A DNA stretch of 64,000 nt from Xanthocytophaga flava (GTDB lineage: Bacteria; Bacteroidota; Bacteroidia; Cytophagales; 172606-1). The translations under genes and the position numbers were made by a program. The stretch spans positions 62,001-126,000 of the forward strand of contig JASJOS010000001.1 in assembly GCA_030068525.1 (NCBI GenBank), written 5' to 3'. A model generated the notes under the pieces. The model was given only the letters and a program-made list of their open reading frames with translations. It was not told where the DNA came from and searched no databases. Shown here in pieces: positions 9,152 to 18,480 of the stretch (its first letter is position 1; each line of letters starts with the position of its first letter).

Positions 9152-9541
9152 TCAGGATGGTTTCTTTCCTCTCATCTGTTCCAATAGGCGCTGAATTTCA
9201 GCAAGCTCTTCTGAAGACGTTTTATTATTACCCAGAGCCTGCATGACCAGCTTCATAGCAGACCCCCGAAAAGTGGTATCTATAAACTTATCAAGCAGTG
9301 TTTTCTGTATATCCTCTTCTCTCACAGCTGCCATATAGATATGTGTCCGGTTCTCTTCGTTACGCGTTACCAAGCCCTTTTCTGCCATAATCTGCATAAT
9401 CTTAAGAGTAGTTGTATATACAGACTCTTTTGACAGAGTAAGTTGCTCATGAACATCTCGAACTGTAGCCTGCTCTTTTTGCCACAAAATTTGTAAAATT
9501 TCCAACTCTGCTTCGGTTGGCTTTGGAATAGGGTTTTGCAT
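9152..9541 (-). CDS. BlaI/MecI/CopY family transcriptional repressor
   Basis: The 129-residue product has the winged helix of the Penicillinase_R family. The N-terminus (KPTEAELEILQILWQKEQATVRDVHEQL) matches the first two helices, followed by the recognition helix region (VYTTTLKIMQIMAEKGLV) and the wing with an R-T-H-I-Y motif. The C-terminal helices dimerise the repressor. It lies 147 bp upstream of the M56 gene on the same strand, the classical blaI-blaR1 arrangement. Three dyads of the form TACGA-N5-TTCGTA sit immediately upstream of its start and over its promoter, so it probably represses its own operon. In this phylum such pairs often control functions other than beta-lactamase. Confidence 0.92.
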   Translation of the reverse strand: MQNPIPKPTEAELEILQILWQKEQATVRDVHEQLTLSKESVYTTTLKIMQIMAEKGLVTRNEENRTHIYMAAVREEDIQKTLLDKFIDTTFRGSAMKLVMQALGNNKTSSEELAEIQRLLEQMRGKKPS

Positions 9542-9563
9542 GATTACTTATAGGTCTTACATC

Positions 9564-9579
9564 TACGATTTATTTCGTA
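9564..9579. promoter_or_regulatory. Operator-like dyad O1 for BlaI-type repressor
   Basis: TACGATTTATTTCGTA is the copy closest to the blaI-like start (22 bp). It lies downstream of the -7 box, near the expected transcription start. Confidence 0.65.
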
Positions 9580-9581
9580 CT

Positions 9582-9614
9582 CAAATATACTACGAGTCAT
9601 TTCGTATTTCCAAA
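9582..9614 (-). promoter_or_regulatory. Promoter of the blaI-M56 operon
   Basis: On the minus strand a -33 TTTG (9611-9614) is separated by 21 bp from a -7 box TATATTTG (9582-9589). Both match the Bacteroidota sigma-ABfr consensus. Operator dyad O2 lies in the spacer. Confidence 0.7.
9591..9606. promoter_or_regulatory. Operator-like dyad O2 for BlaI-type repressor
   Basis: TACGAGTCATTTCGTA lies exactly between the -33 and -7 boxes, where bound repressor would exclude RNA polymerase. It begins 27 bp after O1 begins. Confidence 0.7.
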
Positions 9615-9620
9615 TTTATC

Positions 9621-9636
9621 TACGAAATTTTTCGTA
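9621..9636. promoter_or_regulatory. Operator-like dyad O3 for BlaI-type repressor
   Basis: TACGAAATTTTTCGTA is the most symmetric copy (TACGAA-N4-TTCGTA). It lies just upstream of the -33 box and begins 30 bp after O2 begins. Confidence 0.65.
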
Positions 9637-9794
9637 TATGTTTACATTATCTGGTAGAATACATTAAAATAGAGGTTGGAACTTATCCACATTATTTCTT
9701 TTCAGGTATTTTTTCGGAAATTTGCACCCTCCTTAGCCTTATGAAAATATGAACCGTTTCGCTGTCTTTCTTTATTTAGCTGTTCACCTTATTT

Positions 9795-11336
9795 ATGAGG
9801 CTAACTTTACGATTATTTGATTTCACACAAAAAGTTAATTATAAAACAGAAGTTCTTTCCGGCCTTACAGTTGCATTAGCGCTAATTCCTGAAGCACTTG
9901 CCTTTGCCATAGTAGCAGGCTTATCTCCTATGATTGGTCTATATGCAGCCTTTATTATGGGCTTCATTACTTCTGTATTTGGAGGAAGACCCGGCATGAT
10001 TGCAGGGGCAACGGGTGCCGTTGCAGTTGTGCTGACATCGCTTGTCAAAGATTATGGCCCTGAATATGTTTTTGCTACTGTTATACTGGCGGGTCTGCTT
10101 CAGATAGCAATTGGAGTGTTCCGGTTAGGAAAGTTCATACGATTAGTGCCTCAACCTGTTATGTATGGGTTTGTTAACGGCTTAGGTGTAGTTATCTTTC
10201 TTGCCCAGCTTACACATTTCAAAACTACTGATTCACTGGGAGTACAACACTGGATTGCAGGTACTCCCTTATGGGTTATGCTTGGTCTGGTCATGCTTAC
10301 CCTCCTTATCATTATCTGGCTTCCACGTTTTACCAAGGCTATTCCCTCTTCTCTGGCTGCAATTCTCATTGTATCCGGTATTGTATTGGGTTTTGGCATT
10401 GAAACCAAGACAGTAGGTGATGTAGCTTCTATTCAGGCTGGCTTTCCTCCACTCCATATTCCTCAGGTTCCTTTGCAATGGAAAACACTGATCATTATAT
10501 TCCCCTATTCTCTTGTGGTAGCCTGTGTAGGTTTAACAGAGAGCCTTCTGACTCTAAATCTTATCGATGAAGTAACACAAACACGTGGACGTGGCAATAA
10601 AGAATGTGTAGCTCAGGGACTTGCAAATATTACCTGTGGATTCTTTTATGGGATGGGAGGTTGTACACTGGTAGGTCAAAGTATCATAAATATATCTGCA
10701 GGGGCTCGTGCCCGATTATCAGGTATTGTAGCATCTGTTATGCTTCTGGTATTTATTGTCTTCTTTGCTAACATCGTTGAAAAGCTACCTATAGCAGCTT
10801 TGACAGGTGTAATGTTTATGGTAGCCGCCACTACTTTTGCATGGGCAAGCTTAAAAGCATTTGGCAGAATGCCTTTAGCAGATGTATTAACCATGGTAAT
10901 TGTAGCAGTTATTACAATCGTTCTTCGTAATCTTGCTCTGGCAGTTCTGATTGGTGTAATCATTTCAGCATTGGTTTTTGCATGGGAAAGTGCCAAAAGA
11001 ATACATGCGAAAAAATATAGAGACGAACAGGGAGTACAACATTATGAATTGTATGGACCTTTATTTTTTGGTTCTGTAACTGCTTTTGCAGGGATTTTTG
11101 ATGTTTCCACTGATCCAGCAGAAGTAGTTATAGACTTTAAAGAAAGCAGAGTAGCCGATATGTCCGGCATTGATGCTCTTGATAAACTTACAGAACGCTA
11201 TCAAAAGGCAGGTAAAAAACTTCATCTAAAACATCTAAGTCCAGATTGTCGTCAGTTATTAAAGAATGCAGAAAAGATTGTTGAGGTAAATATTATTGAA
11301 GATCCCAGTTATCAGATTGCAGTAGATACTAAATAG
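9795..11336 (+). CDS. SulP family inorganic anion transporter with STAS domain
   Basis: The 513-residue protein has the SLC26/SulP fold: an N-terminal region with KTEVLSGLTVALALIPEALAFA (the signature of the first transmembrane helix pair), about 12-14 hydrophobic segments to roughly residue 395, and a cytoplasmic C-terminal STAS domain (about 420-505) with VVIDFKESRVADMSGIDAL. The family moves sulfate, bicarbonate or other anions, usually with Na+ or H+. Substrate cannot be fixed from the sequence. The ATG start is 253 bp from the divergent blaI-like start; one of the operator dyads could also affect this gene, but they are nearer to blaI. Confidence 0.92.
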   Translation: MRLTLRLFDFTQKVNYKTEVLSGLTVALALIPEALAFAIVAGLSPMIGLYAAFIMGFITSVFGGRPGMIAGATGAVAVVLTSLVKDYGPEYVFATVILAGLLQIAIGVFRLGKFIRLVPQPVMYGFVNGLGVVIFLAQLTHFKTTDSLGVQHWIAGTPLWVMLGLVMLTLLIIIWLPRFTKAIPSSLAAILIVSGIVLGFGIETKTVGDVASIQAGFPPLHIPQVPLQWKTLIIIFPYSLVVACVGLTESLLTLNLIDEVTQTRGRGNKECVAQGLANITCGFFYGMGGCTLVGQSIINISAGARARLSGIVASVMLLVFIVFFANIVEKLPIAALTGVMFMVAATTFAWASLKAFGRMPLADVLTMVIVAVITIVLRNLALAVLIGVIISALVFAWESAKRIHAKKYRDEQGVQHYELYGPLFFGSVTAFAGIFDVSTDPAEVVIDFKESRVADMSGIDALDKLTERYQKAGKKLHLKHLSPDCRQLLKNAEKIVEVNIIEDPSYQIAVDTK

Positions 11337-11443
11337 ACTACTGTATATTTAGTTGATTTATAAGCATATTTCATCAGAGTGGCATGTATTTTTACAGTTC
11401 TATAGGAGTTATTTTTATCTTCTCAGAATAAATCCATACTGTG

Positions 11444-12007
11444 ATGAATATTCCTATGAATAACCGAAACATTGCGATAGCATCAACACTGTTGTCAGCA
11501 GCAGCCATTGGAGCATATGCTGTATTACGTAACTCAAACAATCATCCGGAATTACCAGTAGAAGAATCGGTAGATCTGGATCGTTATCTGGGCGAATGGT
11601 ATGAAATTGCCCACTTGCCTTTCAAATATGAAAAAGGTTGTTTTGGTGTAAAAGCAATCTATGCAAAACGAGATGACGGCGATATCGATGTGTTGAATAT
11701 CTGCCACAAAGACTCTCTTACAGGCGAGTTGGATATTGCAAAGGGAAAAGCCTGTGTAGTAGATACAAAAACCAATGCTAAGTTAAAAGTTACATTTGCA
11801 TGGCCGTTTAGTGGAGATTACTGGATACTGAAAGTTGGGAAAAAATATGATTTTGCATTAGTAGGAACACCAGACAGAGACAATCTCTGGATTTTAAGCC
11901 GTACACCTGAAATGGACGAAAACCGTCTTGAAAAGCTACGTACTCATGCTCAAAATCTTGGATTTGATACATCCAAGCTAATCTATACTACACAAGTAGA
12001 AGCTTAA
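11444..12007 (+). CDS. Lipocalin family protein (Blc-like)
   Basis: This 187-residue protein has an N-terminal hydrophobic anchor (about residues 10-27, without a lipobox Cys) and a lipocalin domain. The first signature is YLGEWYEIAHLPFKYEKGC (the G-x-W-Y motif), followed by YDFALVGTPDRDNLWILSR, which is the second structurally conserved region with the late arginine. Bacterial lipocalins of this type bind lysophospholipids or other lipids in the envelope. Most relatives are outer-membrane lipoproteins, so the missing cysteine is a small oddity. ATG 11444 is used rather than the GTG three bases before. Confidence 0.9.
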   Translation: MNIPMNNRNIAIASTLLSAAAIGAYAVLRNSNNHPELPVEESVDLDRYLGEWYEIAHLPFKYEKGCFGVKAIYAKRDDGDIDVLNICHKDSLTGELDIAKGKACVVDTKTNAKLKVTFAWPFSGDYWILKVGKKYDFALVGTPDRDNLWILSRTPEMDENRLEKLRTHAQNLGFDTSKLIYTTQVEA

Positions 12008-12026
12008 TAATCACTATCCTACTTAA

Positions 12027-12065
12027 CAATACGATGGATGTCATTTTTGACTATACATCGTATTG
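12027..12065 (+). terminator. Hairpin after the lipocalin gene
   Basis: A 10-bp perfect inverted repeat CAATACGATG/CATCGTATTG is extended inward by imperfect pairs and followed by CTACCTTTT. The T tract is weak, so termination efficiency is uncertain. Confidence 0.5.
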
Positions 12066-12196
12066 CTACCTTTTAAACTGAGTTAGTTGTCAATATATAG
12101 ACAATAAGGAGAGAATAAAATGCCAGGTTTTGCTCAACCGATGCAAGCCCACTGCTATAGTATAGTTCAATAAACTAAGCATATAAAAAACATATT

Positions 12197-12976
12197 CTAC
12201 CCATAATACACCTGCTCTTCTGTAAAGTAACTGGTTTTCCCAGCTACATCTTTCTGCCAGATTACAAATCCTGTGGTTGTTTTGTCCAGATCCTTACGAT
12301 GCACCTTCATAAAAGCCCTTCCTTCTCCAGACACCGCATCTGGAGTTAGTTTTCTGATCTCATTTACTCCCCATTGTAGCGTTACAGGGATCTGTTTATG
12401 TAGTGATACTATAATTTCATCTGGTAGTTTATTACACAATGAGGCAGGATCTACTTTTATATCATAGAGAATCTCATCTGCATATGCATTGCCAATGCCT
12501 TTCATTACCGCTTGATCAATTAAAAAAGCTTTCACTGGCTTACCGTGAAAGCGTCTAAGAGCAGATTTAAAATCATCTAAAGTTAAAGGTCCTAACAATG
12601 CATCTGGTGTTGAGTCTTTAGCTAGGTTAACTATTACCTTTGCCCAACGCTGGGGATCTGTAATTACAACAAACTTTCCATCATTGAATCCAAAAGCTGC
12701 AATTTTATAGGAAATACTCTCCAACTCTTCACTGATAGCAGTACCTCCCTTTAACATCAGATGTACACCAAAATGAACATCTTCTCCAAAGTGAAAGAAC
12801 ATTTCTTTGCCAATTGTTTTCACTTCACTCAATGTCTTATTGAGTACTTTTTCTTCAAACACCTGAGAGGCATCGCATCTCTTTCCATGAAAAATTCGAA
12901 CAGACGTAAGTGTCTTTCCTTTAAAAGCTTTTGTTAGATTTTCTGAGAAAACAGTTAAATCGGGTAATTCGGGCAT
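12197..12976 (-). CDS. Fpg/Nei family DNA glycosylase lacking the zinc finger
   Basis: The 259-residue protein begins MPELPDL, giving the catalytic Pro2 and Glu3 of bifunctional formamidopyrimidine/endonuclease VIII glycosylases that excise oxidised bases and nick DNA. An N-terminal beta-sandwich is followed by the helix-two-turn-helix region with AFLIDQAVMKGIGNAYADEI. The usual C-terminal zinc finger (C-x2-C ... C-x2-C) is absent: the tail reads TTGFVIWQKDVAGKTSYF with no cysteines. Such zincless members are known in the Nei-like group. It converges with the lipocalin gene and is followed upstream by dnaK in the same orientation, separated by a terminator. Confidence 0.85.
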   Translation of the reverse strand: MPELPDLTVFSENLTKAFKGKTLTSVRIFHGKRCDASQVFEEKVLNKTLSEVKTIGKEMFFHFGEDVHFGVHLMLKGGTAISEELESISYKIAAFGFNDGKFVVITDPQRWAKVIVNLAKDSTPDALLGPLTLDDFKSALRRFHGKPVKAFLIDQAVMKGIGNAYADEILYDIKVDPASLCNKLPDEIIVSLHKQIPVTLQWGVNEIRKLTPDAVSGEGRAFMKVHRKDLDKTTTGFVIWQKDVAGKTSYFTEEQVYYG

Positions 12977-13047
12977 AGGATCAGAATATAAATATGGAAA
13001 GTAAATCTACAAAAGAAGACGAAATATTCCTCTATCCTAATTCAAAC

Positions 13048-13084
13048 AAAAAGCCCGTTACCAATACTTGATAACGGGCTTTTG
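13048..13084 (-). terminator. Terminator of dnaK
   Basis: A 12-bp stem AAAAGCCCGTTA/TAACGGGCTTTT (13049-13060 with 13072-13083) is followed on the minus strand by TTTTTG. It ends dnaK transcription before the glycosylase gene. Confidence 0.85.
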
Positions 13085-13131
13085 TATAAACTTATCAATA
13101 AAATCCGCCACTCTTTCGAGTGAGAAATAAG

Positions 13132-15045
13132 TTATTTTCCAACTTCTTCGTAATCTACATCTGTTACCTCAGAATCTTTTCCAGAGTTGGTATTACCCTG
13201 TCCCTGATCTGCATCAGCTCCAGGCTGTTGCCCGGCTGCACCAGCAGCATTATACATTTCCTGAGAAGCAGCCTGCCAGGCATTGTTCAGCTTTTCCATC
13301 GCAGCATCTATAGCAGCAATATCACGGCTACCATGTGCAGTACGCAAATCTGTCAATGCACCTTCGATAGCAGATTTATTTCCATCAGAAAGCTTATCGC
13401 CGTAATCTTTCAGTTGTTTTTCAGTCTGGAAGATCAGAGAGTCAGCAGCGTTTACTTTCTCTACTTTCTCTTTTTCAACTCTATCTGCCTCTTCATTGGC
13501 TTTCGCTTCATTACGCATTTTTTCGATTTCAGCATCTGTCAAACCGGAAGAAGCTTCAATACGGATTTTTTGTTCTTTGCCAGTTCCACGATCTTTAGCA
13601 GAAACATGCAATATACCGTTAGCATCAATATCGAAAGTTACTTCAACCTGAGGAACACCACGAGGTGCAGGTGGAATACCATCTAAGTGGAATCGGCCAA
13701 TAGTACGGTTACCACTTGCCATTTGGCGCTCTCCTTGCAGTACATGTATCTCTACTGAAGGCTGATTGTCAGATGCAGTCGAAAATACCTCTGACTTTTT
13801 GGTAGGAATGGTAGTGTTAGATTCAATCAATTTAGTAAACACTCCACCCAATGTTTCAATACCCAAAGAAAGTGGAGTTACATCCAACAGCAACACATCT
13901 TTCACTTCTCCAGTGAACACACCTCCTTGAATAGCAGCACCTACAGCAACAGCCTCATCTGGGTTAACGTTCTTGGAAGGTTTCTTTCCAAAGAATTTCT
14001 CAACTTCTTCCTGAATACGTGGGATACGAGTAGAACCTCCTACCAGAATAACTTCAGTAATCTCAGAAGTAGAGAAACCAGAATTTTTCATAGCGCGACG
14101 GCAAGGTTCTAATGTACGCTGAATCAGATCATCACACAATTGCTCAAATTTTGCACGCGTTAATGTACGAACCAAGTGCTGAGGAATACCATCGATCGGC
14201 ATGATATATGGTAAGTTTACCTCTGTTTGAGTAGAGCTGGATAACTCAATCTTAGCTTTCTCAGCAGCTTCTTTCAAACGTTGTAAAGCCATTGGATCTT
14301 TGCGCAGATCTATTGTTGGATGATCTTTCTTGAATTCTTCAGCCAACCAGTCAATGATCTTCTGATCGAAGTCATCACCACCTAAGTGAGTATCACCATC
14401 TGTTGATTTAACTTCAAATACACCATCACCTAACTCCAGGATAGATACATCAAATGTACCACCACCTAAGTCAAATACAGCGATTTTCAGTTCCTGATTT
14501 TTCTTATCCAAACCATAAGCCAGTGCAGCAGCAGTAGGCTCATTGATAATCCGCTTTACGGTCAAACCTGCAATCTCACCTGCCTCTTTAGTAGCCTGAC
14601 GTTCAGCATCATTGAAGTATGCAGGTACTGTAATAACAGCTTCTGTTACTGTTGTTCCCAGATAATCTTCAGCTGTAGATTTCATTTTTTGAAGAATCAT
14701 TGCTGACAATTCCTGAGGCGTATATTGACGATCACCTATACGTACACGAGGTGTATCATTTGGTCCTTTTTCAACCTGATAGGAAACACGGCCAGCTTCT
14801 GTTGTAACTTCGGAGAAGCGTTTTCCCATAAAACGTTTGATAGACTGAATAGTATTTTTAGGATTTGTGATAGCCTGACGTTTTGCAGGATCTCCTACCG
14901 TCCGTTCACCATTTGCCAAGAAAGCAACAATAGAAGGTGTAGTACGTCGTCCTTCACTGTTTGGAATTACAACTGGCTCGTTACCTTCCATTACAGCAAC
15001 GCAGGAGTTTGTAGTACCTAAGTCTATTCCAATAATTTTTCCCAT
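13132..15045 (-). CDS. dnaK: Molecular chaperone DnaK (Hsp70)
   Basis: The 637-residue protein is full-length Hsp70. It starts [20 protein letters not shown], has the second and third Hsp70 signatures ([14 protein letters not shown] and [14 protein letters not shown]), the linker [18 protein letters not shown], the beta substrate-binding domain near residues 390-505 and a helical lid. The low-complexity tail ends in DVDYEEVGK, typical of bacterial DnaK. It binds exposed hydrophobic peptides in an ATP cycle with DnaJ and GrpE, neither of which is encoded next to it here. It is a single-gene unit with an upstream gap of almost 500 bp. No CIRCE repeat was seen. Confidence 0.98.
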   Translation of the reverse strand: MGKIIGIDLGTTNSCVAVMEGNEPVVIPNSEGRRTTPSIVAFLANGERTVGDPAKRQAITNPKNTIQSIKRFMGKRFSEVTTEAGRVSYQVEKGPNDTPRVRIGDRQYTPQELSAMILQKMKSTAEDYLGTTVTEAVITVPAYFNDAERQATKEAGEIAGLTVKRIINEPTAAALAYGLDKKNQELKIAVFDLGGGTFDVSILELGDGVFEVKSTDGDTHLGGDDFDQKIIDWLAEEFKKDHPTIDLRKDPMALQRLKEAAEKAKIELSSSTQTEVNLPYIMPIDGIPQHLVRTLTRAKFEQLCDDLIQRTLEPCRRAMKNSGFSTSEITEVILVGGSTRIPRIQEEVEKFFGKKPSKNVNPDEAVAVGAAIQGGVFTGEVKDVLLLDVTPLSLGIETLGGVFTKLIESNTTIPTKKSEVFSTASDNQPSVEIHVLQGERQMASGNRTIGRFHLDGIPPAPRGVPQVEVTFDIDANGILHVSAKDRGTGKEQKIRIEASSGLTDAEIEKMRNEAKANEEADRVEKEKVEKVNAADSLIFQTEKQLKDYGDKLSDGNKSAIEGALTDLRTAHGSRDIAAIDAAMEKLNNAWQAASQEMYNAAGAAGQQPGADADQGQGNTNSGKDSEVTDVDYEEVGK

Positions 15046-15190
15046 TGTTATAACTAGTTTGATAGTTGAATACTCTGTTTTGTAACGATCTTACTCTAAC
15101 AAGAGCTATGCCATTACAAGAATCCCTATTGTGTTTCAAACAATTCCAAGCACCTCAAACAATGGTAAATAATTGACAAACAGATATTTA

Positions 15191-15219
15191 CAAAAATAAA
15201 GAAGAACTAAGGCTGACAA
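15191..15219 (-). promoter_or_regulatory. Candidate dnaK promoter
   Basis: On the minus strand TATTTTTG (15191-15198) fits the -7 TAnnTTTG consensus, with a TTG 18 bp upstream (15217-15219). It would give a leader of about 140 nt. The short spacer makes the call tentative. Confidence 0.4.
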
Positions 15220-15538
15220 GCCATGAATGAAACCCTATTATTTCCGATGACATAATGACAGTTTTTCATTGTATAAAAAAGAGGTTTCCTGCCGAATTAA
15301 CGTAAACTATGTCATACATAAATAAAATATGTGCTTCACATTCTCTTAAGGCCAGAAGGACAATTCAAATCTGTCATTATTTCTTACATATCAATTTTGT
15401 ATTTTTTCAGACGCAGGAATAAAATTTTCTATTTTATTTTAAACTTTATACAATTTTGTAAATCCAAGGCTGTATATTTTACTTCTAAAGCAATTCTTAA
15501 AATAGAAATTATGCAACTACACTCACATTTTGTTAGCG
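15220..15538. other. Intergenic region between dnaK and the outer-membrane receptor
   Basis: This ~320-bp AT-rich stretch lies between divergent genes. No open frame, RNA gene or strong hairpin is evident. It should contain the promoter of the barrel-protein gene. Confidence 0.5.
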
Positions 15539-18376
15539 ATGAACGCTCAACATAAGTTATACGTAATCTGTACTTCACTTGTACTTACATTAATTACTTT
15601 TTCTGCTCAGGCACAAAATCTGCAATTAACCGGCCTTCTCTCAGATCAAAAAGATCATTCGCCTTTGATTGGAGCAACTGTCATGCTTACTCCACAGACA
15701 GACACAACCAAAAAAGTATATATATTAACGGATGTAGAAGGCAGATTCACATTTGGCTCACTCTCAAATCAGACATACATACTATCTGTAAGTTATCTGG
15801 GATATGAACCATTCAAACAGGCGATATCTGTATCTTCAGCTAAACAGGATATGGGAACTTTGCAAATCAATCCCAAAACCACACAGTTGAATGAAGTACA
15901 AATCCGAGCTAAGCGGTATGAAGAACGAACTGTCCAGAAAGGTGATACAACAGAGTACAATGCTGGTGCATTCAAAACCAATAGAGATGCCAATGCTGAA
16001 GACCTGGTAACCAAAATGCCTGGGGTAACCATGGAAAATGGAACGGTAAAAGCTCAGGGTGAAGATGTGAAAAAAGTTTTGGTTGATGGTAAAGAATTCT
16101 TTGGAGATGATGCAACACTGGCTTTACGCAATCTTCCAGCGGAAGTAATTGATAAAATTCAGGTATTTGACCGAATGAGTGAGCAATCACAGTTTACAGG
16201 TTTCGATGACGGGCAATCTGTCAAAACTATCAACATTGTTACCAGGGCAGATAAGCGCAATGGCCAATTTGGTAAGATATATGCCGGGTACGGCACAGAT
16301 GACCGTTATCAGGCAGGTGGTAACCTTAATATATTTAAAGGAAATAACAGAATTTCTATTCTGGGATTATCTAATAACATAAATCAACAGAACTTTGCCA
16401 CACAAGACCTGGTAGGTGCCTTTAGTAGTGGTGGCAATCAACGAGGTGGTGGTGGTGGTGGAAATCGAGGCGGAGGTGGCGGTGGTCAGGGAGGGGGTGG
16501 AAATAACGCATCCAATAACTTTCTGGTAGGACAACAAAGTGGTATCTCAACAACTAATTCAATAGGAATGAATTACTCAGGAAACTGGGGGAAAAAGGTC
16601 ACGATAAACGGTAGTTATTTCTTCAACAAAGCCAATACACAAAACCAGACATTACTGAATCGTGAGTATTTCATTGATGCTGATTCAAGTCAATATTATA
16701 ATACCAATACTTTTTCCGGAAACACAAACTGGAATCACCGTTTTAACTTGAGACTTGAGTATAAGATAGATTCAGCCAACTCTATTGTATTTACACCAAG
16801 ACTCAGTTTTCAAACCAACAATTCAATAAGCAACACCCTGGGTCGTACCCAATTGTCAGATGGCAACTTACTGAATGACATCACCAATACCTATAATTCT
16901 GATAGAAAAGGGTATACCATTGGAAACGAGATTTTGTACAGACACCGTTTTACCAAGCAAGGCAGAACATTTTCTTTTGGAATTAATACCAGTTGGAACA
17001 AAAACGATGGAAACAATCGCTTATATTCATTAGCTCAGTATTACACAGATGAAATAGCTACTCAAGAAACAACCGATCAAATATCCATATCCAATACAGA
17101 TGGCTATACACTGTCAGGTAATGTGGTATATACAGAACCATTAAGTCGTAAAAGTCAGTTGCAGTTCAATTACAATTCGTCCTTTACCCAATCAAATGCA
17201 TTAAAGGAAACATATGATTATGATGAAAATACAGATTCTCACACTAATCTGAATCCTAGTTTATCCAATACATTTGACAATCAGAATTACGTAAACCGGT
17301 CGAGTGTTGGGTATCGGATCAATGACAAAAAACTTAACATGATGGCTAATGTAGGGTTTCAGAAAGCTGACCTTATTGGCAATCAACTTTTTCCAATAAC
17401 CAATAAAATTAATCGAAGCTTCTATAATGCATTACCTTCTTTGATGCTTAATTATAAGTTTACCACCAGTCGAAATATTCGTATATTCTATCGCACGTCA
17501 ACCAATCTTCCATCAATCACGCAGTTGCAAAATGTCATCAATAACAACAACCCGCTTTTACTTACAGGTGGTAACCCCAATCTGAGACAAGAGTTTGTTC
17601 ATTCGTTTATGGCACGTTACTCTGCTGCTCAACCCACAAAAGGCAGAACATTGCTGGCGATGCTATCTCTTACACGAACTAACAACAATATAGGGAACTC
17701 CACATTTATTGCCACTAAAGACTCAGTATTAACTCAGGATATAACATTAAAAAAAGGAGCTCAATTATCAACCCCAGTTAATTTGAATGGATCATGGAGT
17801 GCACGTTCATTATTTACGTATGGTTTACCAGTGGGTTTTCTGAAAAGCAATCTCAATCTGACATCAAGTGTTACGTACAATAACACTCCTGCCTTAATCA
17901 ATACTGCTATCAATACATCCAACAGTTACACACTTAGTCAGGGCTTGACTTTAAGTAGCAACATAAGCGAAAAAATAGATTTCACCCTGGGCTACACAGG
18001 CAACTATAATATAGTACGTAATACACTGCAACCTCAGTTGAACAACAATTACTTTTATCATCTGGCAAATGGTAAGCTCAACTGGACATTTGGGAAGGGT
18101 TTTGTATTGCAGAATAATGTCAGCTATACCCAATATTTCGGTCTGGAAGGCGGATATAATCAAAGTTATGTACTCTGGAATGCAAGCTTTGCAAAAAAAT
18201 TCTTCAAGGATCAGAATGGAGAATTGAAACTCTCAGTTTTTGACTTGCTTAATCAAAATAACAACATATCCCGTAATGTAACGGAAACATATATAGAGGA
18301 TTCACAAACACAGGTATTAAAGCAATACTTTATGCTTACCTTCACTTATACTCTGAGAAGTTTTGGAAAGAAATAG
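15539..18376 (+). CDS. TonB-receptor-like outer membrane beta-barrel protein with carboxypeptidase-regulatory domain
   Basis: The product (945 residues from ATG 15539) has a signal peptide (about 1-26, ending SAQAQ) and a CarboxypepD_reg-like beta-sandwich (about 28-115; GATVMLTPQTDTTKKVYILTD). A plug-like region with EDLVTKMPGVTMENG and DGKEFFGDDATLALRNLP follows, then a long C-terminal OMP_b-brl_3-type barrel. A glycine-rich insert (roughly residues 300-325, runs of five to six Gly with Arg, Gln and Asn) interrupts the first strands. Family members sit in the outer membrane and resemble TonB-dependent transporters, though no TonB box is obvious. The frame could start at a TTG nine bases upstream, but ATG is preferred. 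The substrate is unknown. Confidence 0.88.
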   Translation: MNAQHKLYVICTSLVLTLITFSAQAQNLQLTGLLSDQKDHSPLIGATVMLTPQTDTTKKVYILTDVEGRFTFGSLSNQTYILSVSYLGYEPFKQAISVSSAKQDMGTLQINPKTTQLNEVQIRAKRYEERTVQKGDTTEYNAGAFKTNRDANAEDLVTKMPGVTMENGTVKAQGEDVKKVLVDGKEFFGDDATLALRNLPAEVIDKIQVFDRMSEQSQFTGFDDGQSVKTINIVTRADKRNGQFGKIYAGYGTDDRYQAGGNLNIFKGNNRISILGLSNNINQQNFATQDLVGAFSSGGNQRGGGGGGNRGGGGGGQGGGGNNASNNFLVGQQSGISTTNSIGMNYSGNWGKKVTINGSYFFNKANTQNQTLLNREYFIDADSSQYYNTNTFSGNTNWNHRFNLRLEYKIDSANSIVFTPRLSFQTNNSISNTLGRTQLSDGNLLNDITNTYNSDRKGYTIGNEILYRHRFTKQGRTFSFGINTSWNKNDGNNRLYSLAQYYTDEIATQETTDQISISNTDGYTLSGNVVYTEPLSRKSQLQFNYNSSFTQSNALKETYDYDENTDSHTNLNPSLSNTFDNQNYVNRSSVGYRINDKKLNMMANVGFQKADLIGNQLFPITNKINRSFYNALPSLMLNYKFTTSRNIRIFYRTSTNLPSITQLQNVINNNNPLLLTGGNPNLRQEFVHSFMARYSAAQPTKGRTLLAMLSLTRTNNNIGNSTFIATKDSVLTQDITLKKGAQLSTPVNLNGSWSARSLFTYGLPVGFLKSNLNLTSSVTYNNTPALINTAINTSNSYTLSQGLTLSSNISEKIDFTLGYTGNYNIVRNTLQPQLNNNYFYHLANGKLNWTFGKGFVLQNNVSYTQYFGLEGGYNQSYVLWNASFAKKFFKDQNGELKLSVFDLLNQNNNISRNVTETYIEDSQTQVLKQYFMLTFTYTLRSFGKK

Positions 18377-18386
18377 AATAGAAAAG

Positions 18387-18417
18387 CCGAATCCTTTTCT
18401 AATGGAAAAGGATTCGG
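18387..18417 (+). terminator. Hairpin after the barrel-protein gene
   Basis: A 13-bp perfect stem CCGAATCCTTTTC/GAAAAGGATTCGG with a short loop lies 11 bp after the stop. There is no T run on the plus strand, so it may act as a 3' end stabiliser instead. Confidence 0.55.
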
Positions 18418-18480
18418 AAATACAATAGATAATGCAACCATTTAGTATAAGATCGTGTCTTGACTAAAAAACGCGATCAT

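Noticed and set aside
12120..12173. A 17-codon ORF preceded by AAGGAG between the lipocalin and glycosylase genes
   Set aside because: Too short, without conservation evidence, and in a gap between convergent genes; chance is more likely.
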